Below, in pieces: positions 15,783 to 24,095 of a stretch of DNA of 35,227 nt. The notes beneath the pieces were generated by a model. It worked only from the letters and a program-made list of their open reading frames with translations. It did no database searches and was not told the DNA's origin. The stretch comes from Candidatus Zixiibacteriota bacterium (GTDB taxonomy: Bacteria > Zixibacteria > MSB-5A5 > GN15 > FEB-12): NCBI GenBank assembly GCA_022562075.1, contig JADFPZ010000005.1, positions 1 through 35,227 of the forward strand, in the 5' to 3' direction. Position 1 is the stretch's first letter; each line of letters begins with the position of its first letter. A program made the translations under genes and the position numbers.

Positions 15783-17171
15783 ATGATTATGCGTAAGAGC
15801 TTAAAACTATTCTTGATAATAACGGTTGCAGTGGCAGCGGCTGCTAAGGCTGCGCCAGCTCCAATTCAGTCACAGATATTTGAGGCGCGGGACAAAGTTA
15901 TGCCGGCAGTTGTTCATATTCAGCCGGTCATAAAAAATTATAATACGGGTGAACTTGAAAAACAGGCAGTAGTCGGCTCTGGTGTCATTTTTCACGCCGA
16001 TGGCTATGTAGTTACTAACTATCATGTGGCCGGCAAAGCCGAAAGAATTCTATGCACTTTAGGTGACAAAGAAATAGTCTCGGCAGAATATATCGGAGGC
16101 GACCCGCCCACAGATATAGCCGTCATTAAGCTAAATCTGGATGAACACAAAGGACCAATTGTAGTCGCAGACTTTGGCAACTCCGACAGCATTCAGGTAG
16201 GCCAATACGTTTTGGCTATGGGCTCACCTCTTTCGTTATCTCGCTCCGTTTCAGCCGGAGTTATATCTACCAAAGACAGATATTTTAGTCCGGATGTCAG
16301 GCTTCCCACCGGAGAAAGAACCGGCCGCTACAATTTATGGATTCAAACCGACGCGGCTATAAACCCGGGTAATTCGGGAGGTCCGCTGGTTGATTTGTCC
16401 GGCCGAATTGTAGGTATAAACTCACGGGCTACAATTTTTGCCAACAATCTCGGCTTTGCGATACCGATAAATGTCGTTCGCGAGGTAACCGCAGAGATTA
16501 TCAGAAATGGCAAAGTACAAAGAAGCTGGATCGGCCTGCATTGTCAGGCACTGATGGAGTTAGAAGATTATTTTGGTACTAAGAGAAACACCGGGGTTTT
16601 GATTTCGTCGATAGACCCAGGCTCACCGGCCGACCAGAGTTATCTCAAAGCCGGCGATATTATCTTAAAAGTTAATGATCAGGAAGTATCTGCTCGTTTT
16701 GTTGAGGAACTTCCCAAGTTTTACTACCTGATATCGCGCTTCAAACCAGGGGAAAAAATCAATCTTGAAGTCTTAAGAGGCAACGAAACCTATACCTTCG
16801 GAGTTGTTACCAAATCACTGGGTGACTTGCAGGGCGAGGATTTCGAAGCTAAAGGCTGGGGCTTTAGCGTCAAAGGAATTACGCGCCAGATGAAAATCGA
16901 GAACCAGCTTGATGACACCGTTGGCGTATTTATAATCGGAGTCAAACGTGTAGGCTTTATCGAAGACGGCGGACTTTTTCGAAGCGACGTTATTAAAGCG
17001 GTCAACAAGACCGAAATAACCGGCCTGACAGCTTTTACCGAACTCTATAACCAGCTAACTAACGAAGGAGTGGAAAAAATACTGTTGACTATAAAACGCG
17101 GCGGAGGCACCAGGTTCATCGTGGTAACCGTTGATAAAGACGAAGAAGAGGAGCTAAATGAAGAGTTGTAA
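15783..17171 (+). CDS. HtrA-family periplasmic serine protease with PDZ domains
   Basis: The 462-residue protein has a signal peptide (about residues 1-24, ending KAA) and a trypsin-like domain with an intact triad: His81 in TNYHVAG, Asp111 in PTDIAVIK, Ser198 in NPGNSGGPL. PDZ domain 1 (about 240-340) contains GVLISSIDPGSPADQSYLKA and GDIILKVNDQEV; a second, more divergent PDZ spans about 355-455. HtrA/Deg proteases degrade or refold misfolded envelope proteins. The start may be either ATG 15783 or ATG 15789, both with weak Shine-Dalgarno. The last 14 bases overlap the next gene, an HtrA-fold protein without the triad, so the two are translationally coupled. Confidence 0.93.
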   Translation: MIMRKSLKLFLIITVAVAAAAKAAPAPIQSQIFEARDKVMPAVVHIQPVIKNYNTGELEKQAVVGSGVIFHADGYVVTNYHVAGKAERILCTLGDKEIVSAEYIGGDPPTDIAVIKLNLDEHKGPIVVADFGNSDSIQVGQYVLAMGSPLSLSRSVSAGVISTKDRYFSPDVRLPTGERTGRYNLWIQTDAAINPGNSGGPLVDLSGRIVGINSRATIFANNLGFAIPINVVREVTAEIIRNGKVQRSWIGLHCQALMELEDYFGTKRNTGVLISSIDPGSPADQSYLKAGDIILKVNDQEVSARFVEELPKFYYLISRFKPGEKINLEVLRGNETYTFGVVTKSLGDLQGEDFEAKGWGFSVKGITRQMKIENQLDDTVGVFIIGVKRVGFIEDGGLFRSDVIKAVNKTEITGLTAFTELYNQLTNEGVEKILLTIKRGGGTRFIVVTVDKDEEEELNEEL

Positions 17172-18609
17172 TCGCAGCCTTTTAAGAGCAAATATTCTAT
17201 TTGTTTTTTTTATACTCTTTTCTTTTAACGCAGAGAAAGCAAACTCCCAGAACTTTGATTTTGCAAAGCTTGGAAGCCGTTCCAAAGCGTACATGGTCGT
17301 GATTGAAATGCAGATTGAAGTTTCATTCGGCATTAATACAAGTGACCAGGAAGAAAGATATCTGGGAACGATTGTCACCGAGGGCGGGCTGGTTATCTTT
17401 GACGGTACAGATATAGCCAGCGACAATATGTTTTCTTCTTTTTCAGGATTAACCGTAAAGACAACACCTACCAAGATTGAGATTATTACTCTGGATGGAA
17501 TCTCTTACGACGGCGAATTGCTGGGTTTTGATCGCTTTACCAAGGTAGGCTTTATTAATATTCTTGCTGAAGATAATGAAAAATTTACTCCTGTAAAATT
17601 CAATAAACACCACGAGTTCAGAATTGGCGAATGGCTGGCTCTGTTTATGCTTATGCCCGAGTTTATAGTTCCCTCGCTTTCTGCGGACATTGGCATGGTC
17701 TCGAATCTGGTTGAATCACCCGAACCGTTTCCAATGACCGTGGGGTTTAATTCTATGCAGCTAACATCGGTATTGTTTAACGAGTCGCTTGAACCGGTCG
17801 GTATACTTGGTACACTGATGGACCCATCATCCGGCTCTGCCGATGCCGGCTCAATGATGGGATCTTTTGGAAGCGGCGGCATTCCCATGCTGGGAGTCAT
17901 AACAGGTGAGCGCATTGAAGAATTAATCGCCTCTCCGCCCACCGAAGGAGAAATAGAAAGAGGTTGGCTGGGTATTTCTCTGCAGGCCTTAACTCAGGAT
18001 ATAGCAGAATTCTGGCAATTGGACCTTGCCGGCGGCATAATTGTAAATGAAATAATTCGCAATTCACCGGCAGACAAAAGTGGGCTTAAAGTTGGGGATA
18101 TCATTTATGAAGTAAACGGGCAGCCGGTTGAGGTCGACCGTGAAGAAAAAATCGCCGTATTCCAAAGGCTGATAGCCAACTTTGGCCCTGAGGCCGCAAT
18201 CGAACTTGAGGTTATGCGTCTTGATCAGGGATCTTCTGATTCGACCAAAATTCTGGTAAATTTGGAAAAGGCGCCGATTTCTCCTACAGAAGCACCAGAC
18301 TTTAAAGAAGAAGAACTTGAGCTGACAGTACGTGACCTGGTCTTTGCTGACTATATGATTTACAATCTTGATTCGGAGAATTTCAAAGGTGTGGTGGTTT
18401 CGGGGCTGACTCTGGGAGGTCCGGCTTCTATCGGCGGGCTTTTGATTGGAGATGTTATTCAGAGAATTGGCCCTATAGAAATTGAATCGGTCGATGATGC
18501 CAAGAAGGCGCTTCATGAAATCTCGATTGAACAGCCGCGTGAAGTAATATTTTTTATCTGGCGGCGAAATCAGACTATGTTCGTAAATGTCAAGCCGACC
18601 TGGAACTAA
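17158..18609 (+). CDS. Catalytically dead HtrA-like protein with two PDZ domains
   Basis: The 483-residue protein follows the architecture of its upstream neighbour: signal peptide (ending KANSQ), trypsin-like fold, two PDZ domains (about 269-365 with GIIVNEIIRNSPADKSGLKV; about 385-480 with GVVVSGLTLGGPASIGGLLI). All three catalytic positions are lost by my alignment. The NYHVAG region reads FDGTDIAS, the PTDIAVI Asp is Lys129 (RFTKVGFINI), and GNSGGPL becomes QLTSVLF (about 201-207) before the conserved LEPVGI. The frame is long and intact, so this is a maintained pseudoprotease, not a decayed gene. It overlaps the active HtrA gene by 14 bases, which suggests the products assemble together or that this one binds substrates or regulates its partner. 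Confidence 0.85.
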   Translation: MKSCNRSLLRANILFVFFILFSFNAEKANSQNFDFAKLGSRSKAYMVVIEMQIEVSFGINTSDQEERYLGTIVTEGGLVIFDGTDIASDNMFSSFSGLTVKTTPTKIEIITLDGISYDGELLGFDRFTKVGFINILAEDNEKFTPVKFNKHHEFRIGEWLALFMLMPEFIVPSLSADIGMVSNLVESPEPFPMTVGFNSMQLTSVLFNESLEPVGILGTLMDPSSGSADAGSMMGSFGSGGIPMLGVITGERIEELIASPPTEGEIERGWLGISLQALTQDIAEFWQLDLAGGIIVNEIIRNSPADKSGLKVGDIIYEVNGQPVEVDREEKIAVFQRLIANFGPEAAIELEVMRLDQGSSDSTKILVNLEKAPISPTEAPDFKEEELELTVRDLVFADYMIYNLDSENFKGVVVSGLTLGGPASIGGLLIGDVIQRIGPIEIESVDDAKKALHEISIEQPREVIFFIWRRNQTMFVNVKPTWN

Positions 18610-18674
18610 CCGGCTAATTAGCTTCCTCCCTAAGAACTAACTTTTTTCATAAATCAAACATGTATGCAACTGCT

Positions 18675-18689
18675 TGCCTATCATAGGCA
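18675..18689 (+). terminator. Possible weak terminator after the HtrA pair
   Basis: TGCCTA (18675-18680) and TAGGCA (18684-18689) form a perfect 6-bp stem with a 3-base loop, followed by TCTTATTTT. The T-rich tail is imperfect, so termination here is only a possibility. Confidence 0.3.
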
Positions 18690-18722
18690 TCTTATTTTGG
18701 CAGTGAACTCTATTTGCTTTCC

Positions 18723-18885
18723 TGTCTGAAAATTCCTGCAGCTGTCTCAATGCTGTGAAATTCAGACAAACAGCTTGTTACACAACCCCTGACGGGTATA
18801 ATAAGTGGTCTTGCAGGCTACTGCAGTCTACTTTCCTATCCGCCTTATTAGGGCACACTCTTTGCATTTAGGCCTCAAGCAGGCC
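18723..18885 (+). promoter_or_regulatory. Structured intergenic region upstream of the cohesin-like gene
   Basis: The 341-base gap 18610-18950 has no gene I can support but holds several perfect inverted repeats. These are TGTCTGAA (18723-18730) with TTCAGACA (18761-18768); TAATAAG (18799-18805) with CTTATTA (18844-18850), enclosing TGCAG/CTGCA (18812-18816, 18821-18825); and GGCCT/AGGCC (18871-18875, 18881-18885). The density suggests a folded 5' leader or several operators. I could not match it to a known riboswitch consensus. Confidence 0.35.
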
Positions 18886-18950
18886 ACCGACGGCTGAAAA
18901 AATGAGGGAGAGAATTTTGATTATTGAGAGAGTTGAAAGGCAGGCATCGC

Positions 18951-19808
18951 ATGAATTTGATAGTTAAAGGCATATTTGCTTTGGCAGTAATAGTTTTGGT
19001 CACTCTTTTTCCGGCAAGCGCTGAAAGTGCCACAGTCAGGATTGATTCGGTCGAAGCTACTCCGGGTGAAAGTTTTTCAGTTGGTCTCTGGATGACAGAC
19101 AACACTAATGACCTCTCGGCCATGACCCTGCCTCTTAGATACAACAACCCGTACTTGACTCTGGATTCGGTCTCTTTTGCCGGCACTATTTTGACTAGCG
19201 GGTTCAATGGGGTTGTAGATCTTAACCCGCAAAGTCAAAGCCTAAGAATTTCTTATATCATTGACGATTTTGCCACTCCATTACCGACCATAACAACATC
19301 ACAGGGATTATTGGCTACTCTCCACTTTACTCTGGGGCAGGGAGCCTCGCCTGACCTGATAGCAATAGATTCCACTTTCAGGGACTCCGTAATTTATTTT
19401 GGCGGCAAGGAGATTCATTTCTGGACCAGGGTAGAATTTTCTGACCAGACCGGGACAAACATTATTTACCCGGGCTTTACGCCGGGTGCCGTAAAAGTGT
19501 TGATATCGACCGCTGTCGATGACGAGTTTGATAATCTTTTGCCTACGGCTTATGCACTGGCACAGAATTATCCCAACCCTTTTAATCCTTCAACTTCTAT
19601 CTATTATTCGCTCCCCAGAGCAGGGTATATCAGCCTGAAGGTGTTTAACGTGATTGGGCAGGAGGTAATTACTCTTTACGAAGGTTTCCGGGCTGCCGGC
19701 AATCACCGGGTCGAATTTCATGCTTCAGATAAACCAAGCGGTATCTATTTTTACCGACTGACTCATCAAGATGGCTCTGAGACCAAGAAAATGCTTCTGG
19801 TCAAATAA
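18951..19808 (+). CDS. Secreted cohesin-like protein with C-terminal sorting domain
   Basis: The 285-residue protein starts at ATG 18951, where the signal peptide MNLIVKGIFALAVIVLVTLF begins; the frame extends 9 codons upstream to a TTG without support. Residues about 28-185 resemble cohesin-type or dockerin-binding beta-sandwich modules (VRIDSVEATPGESFSVGLWM; LSAMTLPLRYNNPYLTLDSV). After a linker comes an FCB-type sorting domain: YALAQNYPNPFNPSTSIYYS, VFNVIGQEVITL, and PSGIYFYRL ending KKMLLVK. Such domains direct export through the type IX system or a similar route and may be cleaved. The possible partner with dockerin-like repeats is the protein at 5306-7570. Assignment of the first domain to cohesin is a judgement from pattern only. 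Confidence 0.8.
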   Translation: MNLIVKGIFALAVIVLVTLFPASAESATVRIDSVEATPGESFSVGLWMTDNTNDLSAMTLPLRYNNPYLTLDSVSFAGTILTSGFNGVVDLNPQSQSLRISYIIDDFATPLPTITTSQGLLATLHFTLGQGASPDLIAIDSTFRDSVIYFGGKEIHFWTRVEFSDQTGTNIIYPGFTPGAVKVLISTAVDDEFDNLLPTAYALAQNYPNPFNPSTSIYYSLPRAGYISLKVFNVIGQEVITLYEGFRAAGNHRVEFHASDKPSGIYFYRLTHQDGSETKKMLLVK

Positions 19809-19834
19809 GCGAAAATCAGATTTCTGCCGATAAT

Positions 19835-19871
19835 AACAGGGATACTCTCTAAGTATATCCCTGTTTTTTTT
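19835..19871 (+). terminator. Rho-independent terminator after the cohesin-like gene
   Basis: AACAGGGATA (19835-19844) and TATCCCTGTT (19856-19865) form a perfect 10-bp stem around an 11-base loop, merging into a run of eight T (19864-19871). It ends only 11 bases before the kinase ATG, so the kinase is either expressed by read-through or from a promoter inside this region. Confidence 0.9.
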
Positions 19872-19882
19872 GGTTAAAAAAT

Positions 19883-21595
19883 ATGAGTCAAATAGCTACA
19901 GAGCGCCCGCCCAGAAAAGAAGTCAAAATTGGCGAATATATTGTAACCGGCAAGATTGGTCAGGGCGGCATTGCCGAAATTTACCGGGCCATTCAGCCGT
20001 CTCTTAACAGAGAAGTTGCCATCAAAATTTTATCGAAATCCCTGACCGACAACGAAGACATTGTCCGCAGATTTGAGCGGGAGTCTATGGTTATTGCCAA
20101 ACTCAATCATCCCAATATCGTACACGTTATCGACAGAGGAACGACCGGCGGCAGATACTATTTCGTAATGGAATATATCAACGGAACTTCACTAAGACAG
20201 GTTATCGATTCAGATAAAATATCTCTGCGCATAAAGTTAGAATCGATTATTGAAATATGCAAAGGCTTAGACTACGCCCACAAAAATGATATCGTCCATC
20301 GCGATATCAAGCCGGCCAATATATTGGTTGATAAGCAGGGCAATGTACTTATAACAGATTTTGGAATAGCTCAGATTGTCGGCAGCACCGATGGCGAGCA
20401 AACCAGCACAAGTATTGTAATGGGGACGGTCGCCTATATGTCTCCTGAGCAAAAGGTGAGTTCCCGAGACGTTGACCAGACCACAGATATCTACGCCGTC
20501 GGCGTTATGATATATGAGATTCTGTGCGGCAAAAAACCGATGGGGCATTTCAAAGCTCCTTCTGAAATAAATTCCGATATATCAGAAAAGTTTGACCAGA
20601 TAGTTCATAAGTGTATGGCACAGGACCGCAAAGACAGATATCAGACAGCGGTTGCTTTAAAAGACGCGCTTTTGAACGCTATGGAGGGCGGGAAAACCAG
20701 TGGCAGCGTCGAAAATTTCGCCGACGTTGGCTCTGATTCATTTATGGGCAAGTGCAAGCATCTGGATACTATCAAAGAGACCAGATATAACTCGACTATA
20801 CTTGTAGAGAATCAAAGCAATAACAAACTTTACATAATCAAGAGACACAGCCGGGGCGAAGCCGGACGAAAAGAGGCCAAGCTTTTAACATCACTTCGTC
20901 ATAAGAACCTCATAAATATCTATGGCTCCGGCGGTGATAACAAAAATACTATCGTAATCAGTCAATACGCCCAAGGCGGATCGCTGGCCGACAGACTGGC
21001 AAAAAGATACGACTGGCAAGAAGCATTTGATATCGGTGTGCAGATCGCCGAGGGTCTTGACTTTGCCCACAAGAACAACATCACCCATGGCAACCTTCGC
21101 CCCTCAAATATTCTCTTTGACAGCGAAGAGACGGTCAAACTGGCCGATTTTGGAATGCCGGCACATTATATGGATAACGGAACCCGGAAAAATTGGTTTG
21201 GTCCTCCTGAGAGAAAAGTCTCCAAGCTGGGGGATATTTATTCATTAGGAGTCATCATTCATCATCTTCTGATGGGGCAGAAGCCTTCATATACCAATGG
21301 CAGCCAGCTGTATCTGAAGGGGCTGCGAATGCAGCTGCCGGAAAGAATTGAAAAGATGCTTTCAAAACTACTGGCGATACGTGTATCTCATAGATATCAA
21401 AGCTGCGATGAGTTTTTGGCAGAGTATGATGATTTCATAGAGCAGACTAAGGTCAAGGTCAAAAAGCCTGTTACCAGAACCGTAGCTGCTCCTACCGTCG
21501 TAGCACAAACGCCGACCTGGCAATATGTTGTTTTTGGTGTACTTATAATCATCGCACTGATGGTCGGCATGTATGTCGGCGGTATGCTCAAATAG
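19883..21595 (+). CDS. Tail-anchored Ser/Thr kinase with tandem active kinase and pseudokinase domains
   Basis: The 570-residue protein has two Hanks-type kinase domains. The first (about 17-265) is complete: glycine loop IGQGGIAE, VAIK (Lys48), alpha-C Glu67, VHRDIKPAN (Asp141, Asn146), DFG (159-161), and SPE in place of APE. The second (about 288-520) keeps Lys320 and DFG (422-424), but its glycine loop is not recognisable and HRD reads HGN (402-404), so the catalytic base is missing. GPPE replaces APE. A linker leads to one membrane helix (about 547-566) four residues from the end, so both domains face the cytoplasm and no PASTA or other sensor domain lies outside. It may phosphorylate envelope or regulatory proteins, with the pseudokinase as regulator or scaffold. 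Confidence 0.92.
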   Translation: MSQIATERPPRKEVKIGEYIVTGKIGQGGIAEIYRAIQPSLNREVAIKILSKSLTDNEDIVRRFERESMVIAKLNHPNIVHVIDRGTTGGRYYFVMEYINGTSLRQVIDSDKISLRIKLESIIEICKGLDYAHKNDIVHRDIKPANILVDKQGNVLITDFGIAQIVGSTDGEQTSTSIVMGTVAYMSPEQKVSSRDVDQTTDIYAVGVMIYEILCGKKPMGHFKAPSEINSDISEKFDQIVHKCMAQDRKDRYQTAVALKDALLNAMEGGKTSGSVENFADVGSDSFMGKCKHLDTIKETRYNSTILVENQSNNKLYIIKRHSRGEAGRKEAKLLTSLRHKNLINIYGSGGDNKNTIVISQYAQGGSLADRLAKRYDWQEAFDIGVQIAEGLDFAHKNNITHGNLRPSNILFDSEETVKLADFGMPAHYMDNGTRKNWFGPPERKVSKLGDIYSLGVIIHHLLMGQKPSYTNGSQLYLKGLRMQLPERIEKMLSKLLAIRVSHRYQSCDEFLAEYDDFIEQTKVKVKKPVTRTVAAPTVVAQTPTWQYVVFGVLIIIALMVGMYVGGMLK

Positions 21596-21600
21596 GTTTA

Positions 21601-22503
21601 TCAGTTCAGCTTAAAGACGAAACTTAACGCCAGAGTCTGTTTGATTCTAACTTTACGGCTTATCTCTTTATCATATAAAAATTGCAAATAAAAGTTTACT
21701 GTTATCAGTTTTGTAATCGAACCGCTAAAGCTGTTTTCAAAATTTAGATCAACAGCTTTCCAGTCGTTTTCAAACTCAGTTCCCTTTAAGTCATCACTTT
21801 TTGAGCTTTCCAAGGCCTTAAACAAAGTAAGTTTTCCATTGTACCGGATATTCTTATGCACTGCCAGGTCCACTTCGCTGACAGACTCGATACCCCCATC
21901 GTAAGCAGTGGATGTTTCTACTGCCAGTGTAATTGTGTCAGTCATGCTCTTGGTTATAATCTGTCGCACCCCAAGACCAAGCCGGCTAACTATTAAATCT
22001 GCTTCTGTTTCGTAAAACTTTTTTGAGGCTCCAGCTGATTCAGTTAGTTTCAGCGGAGAGAGCGACAGCTTTTTGTTAGGATTGGCGCCGTCATAGAATT
22101 GAGTCTCAATTCTAAATGCTACATAGGGGTCTACCAGACCACCTGTACTAAAACTCCCTACATTTTCGAAATCTATCAGATCTGTAGATTTGCCCGGTTT
22201 GCTCCATTTTTTTGTTTCGGCATCCTGTGTCAGAGTCTGTCCAAATGAAAGTTTTAGTCTAGAGCGAAGTTCAATATTTTTTTTGATTTTCTTAGTTGAT
22301 GTAGCACTCAGATTAGCCACCCAGTTAACCGAACCGGCTTCGCCTCCAACCCAGGAATCAGAATACGATGTTTGGGTTGAGGTTAAATCAAACATCAGCG
22401 ACTTTTTTGAACCAGACGATTCTTCATCCTGTGCATTTACTTTAGAAAAGACAACAAGCAGCAGAATAAAAAAAAGCAGACGGCATTTCTTTGACATAAA
22501 CAT
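21601..22503 (-). CDS. DUF3078-like outer-membrane beta-barrel protein
   Basis: The start at ATG 22503 (MFMSKKCRLLFFILLLVVFS) is chosen because GGAG (22513-22510) lies 6 bases upstream; the frame is open 8 codons further. The signal peptide ends near VNAQ. The 300-residue product opens with SLMFDLTSTQTSYSDSWVGG and VNWVANLSATS, the pattern of DUF3078 proteins of Bacteroidetes and relatives. It continues with alternating amphipathic strands and ends in a hydrophobic strand (TLALSFVFKLN), as outer-membrane barrels do. Its stop lies 5 bases from the stop of the convergent kinase gene, with no terminator between. Function is unknown. Confidence 0.75.
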   Translation of the reverse strand: MFMSKKCRLLFFILLLVVFSKVNAQDEESSGSKKSLMFDLTSTQTSYSDSWVGGEAGSVNWVANLSATSTKKIKKNIELRSRLKLSFGQTLTQDAETKKWSKPGKSTDLIDFENVGSFSTGGLVDPYVAFRIETQFYDGANPNKKLSLSPLKLTESAGASKKFYETEADLIVSRLGLGVRQIITKSMTDTITLAVETSTAYDGGIESVSEVDLAVHKNIRYNGKLTLFKALESSKSDDLKGTEFENDWKAVDLNFENSFSGSITKLITVNFYLQFLYDKEISRKVRIKQTLALSFVFKLN

Positions 22504-22590
22504 ATGTTTCTCCATTCCCATTACCAAGAGTGATTTGGTCTTCGTGAAATATTTAAGTGTGTAAAAGCGCGAATAATTAAATTTAATCAG

Positions 22591-23427
22591 CTAACGCTTA
22601 GCAGCCCCGTAAGATTCGTCTTCATTCGGAAACAGCCCTTCATTTACATCGGATATATATTTTTTTACGGCTTCGACTATGACAGGAGTGAGATTGGCGT
22701 ACTCGCGCAGGAATTTCGGCTTGAAACCTTCTTCATGTAGTCCCAGCATGTCGTTGGTGACCAGTATCTGTCCGTCGCAGTCGACTCCGGCGCCGATGCC
22801 GATAGTCGGCATCGTTTTACAAGCCGAAGTTATTTTTTTGGCAATATCAGCTTGCAGCAGTTCCAGAACACAGCCAAAACAGCCGGCTTCTTCAAGGGCT
22901 AAAGCGGACTCAAGCAAATATGCTTTTGAGCTGGCTTGTCTGCCCTGGATTTTTGGGCCGCCAAGATTATTTATTGACTGGGGCGTCATCCCAATATGCC
23001 CCATGACCGGGATGCCGCATTCGATAAGGCGCTTAATGGTTGCGACCATTTCGATGCCGCCTTCAATTTTTACCGCCTGGGCCAGGCCTTCTTTTAGAAA
23101 GCGGCCGGCGTTATTAATCGCAGTTTCAATCGATGGCTGAAATGAGAGAAAGGGCATGTCGCCGATTACCAGGGCGTAGCTGGTTCCCCGTGAGACTGCT
23201 GCCGTATGAGCTATCATTATGTCCATTGAGATAGGCAGAGTTGTGTCAAAGCCATGAATAACATTGGCGGCCGAGTCGCCGACTAAGATTGCATCAATTT
23301 TGCAGCCGTCTAGTAGCCGAGCAATAAAATGGTCGTAGGCGGTCAGCATGCTTATTTTTTCGCCTGCTGCCTTTTTCTCAAAGAAAGAGAGAACTGTGCT
23401 TTTCTTTCTGCTGTTGCTATGACTCAT
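22591..23427 (-). CDS. panB: 3-methyl-2-oxobutanoate hydroxymethyltransferase (pantothenate pathway)
   Basis: The 278-residue protein matches PanB throughout: KISMLTAYDHFIARLLD, the Mg-binding LVGDSAANVIHGFDTTLPIS, GDMPFLSF (second Mg ligand), KIEGG, MGHIGMTPQSI, and GIGAGVDCDGQILVTNDMLG. PanB uses 5,10-methylene-tetrahydrofolate to convert 2-oxoisovalerate to ketopantoate in the cytoplasm. It shares a folate cofactor with folB and folK of the same operon, which gives the cluster metabolic sense. It overlaps the deoxynucleoside kinase gene by 4 bases. No panC or panD follows; an imperfect hairpin over the stop (22590-22602, GCTAA/TTAGC on the minus strand) may weakly terminate. Confidence 0.96.
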   Translation of the reverse strand: MSHSNSRKKSTVLSFFEKKAAGEKISMLTAYDHFIARLLDGCKIDAILVGDSAANVIHGFDTTLPISMDIMIAHTAAVSRGTSYALVIGDMPFLSFQPSIETAINNAGRFLKEGLAQAVKIEGGIEMVATIKRLIECGIPVMGHIGMTPQSINNLGGPKIQGRQASSKAYLLESALALEEAGCFGCVLELLQADIAKKITSACKTMPTIGIGAGVDCDGQILVTNDMLGLHEEGFKPKFLREYANLTPVIVEAVKKYISDVNEGLFPNEDESYGAAKR

Positions 23428-24095
23428 ATCGACTGCTTGTCGACCAGGTCGCCGGCAGGGGAGTAATATTTTTTGCCATTGATTGGTTTCTTAAGCTGAC
23501 TGACCAAATCTGTGAAATGCTCGGGATTATTGACAAAATCAATGTTATCTGTCTTGACCACCAGCAGCGGAGCATCGCTGTAATTGAAAAAGAAATAGTC
23601 GTAAGCCTTGTTCAGCAGTTCCAGATAATCAAAATCAATCGGTTTTTCAAAATCCAAATTGCGTTTGCGGATACGCTCCAGCAATGTCGGGGTAGAAGCT
23701 TGAAGATAAATGACAAGGTCGGGCTTGGGTATTTCGCTGGAAAGTGTAGCTGCTATTTTTTCATATAGTAACAGCTCGCGTTCATTTAAGTTAACCGAGG
23801 CAAAAATAGCATCTTTGGCAAAAAGATAATCCGAGACAATTTTTTGCGCAAACAGATCGCGCATAACAAGCTGTTGCTGCTGCTGGTAGCGGGAAATAAG
23901 AAAGTTCAGCTGGCATTGCAGGGCATAGCGCTTTTTGTTTTTGTAAAAATCGGCCAGAAACGGATTTTCAAAAACTTCCTCAGCCATCATTTCTGATTCA
24001 AGCTTTTCAGCCAGCATTCTGGCAAACGAAGTTTTACCTACTCCGATTACGCCTTCGATCGCCAGATAATCAGGCTCAGCAACTGACCGGGGCAT
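23424..24095 (-). CDS. Deoxynucleoside kinase family protein
   Basis: The 223-residue protein has the P-loop IEGVIGVGKTSFARML (about 12-27) and the pattern of bacterial deoxyadenosine/deoxyguanosine kinases: EVFENPFLADFY, the QLNFLISRYQQ helix, SDYLFAKDAIFA, LVIYLQASTPTLLERIRKRN (lid and Arg finger) and PIDFDYLELLNKAY. It should phosphorylate a purine deoxynucleoside for salvage. Genes of this family are often found next to folK in FCB and related genomes (from memory), and here the two overlap by 20 bases. Which base it prefers is not clear. Confidence 0.9.
   Translation of the reverse strand: MPRSVAEPDYLAIEGVIGVGKTSFARMLAEKLESEMMAEEVFENPFLADFYKNKKRYALQCQLNFLISRYQQQQQLVMRDLFAQKIVSDYLFAKDAIFASVNLNERELLLYEKIAATLSSEIPKPDLVIYLQASTPTLLERIRKRNLDFEKPIDFDYLELLNKAYDYFFFNYSDAPLLVVKTDNIDFVNNPEHFTDLVSQLKKPINGKKYYSPAGDLVDKQSI

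Noticed and set aside
17158-18609. Reading the second HtrA-like gene as a decayed pseudogene
   Set aside because: The frame is long and unbroken, the signal peptide and both PDZ domains are kept, and the start overlaps the partner gene, so loss of the triad looks like specialisation.
18840-18910. Possible cyclic di-GMP (GEMM) riboswitch before the cohesin-like gene
   Set aside because: Some short strings recall it (TTTAGGCC, GGCCACCGACGG), but the core elements GGGCAAAC and GCAAAGCC are absent, so I list only an unassigned structured region.
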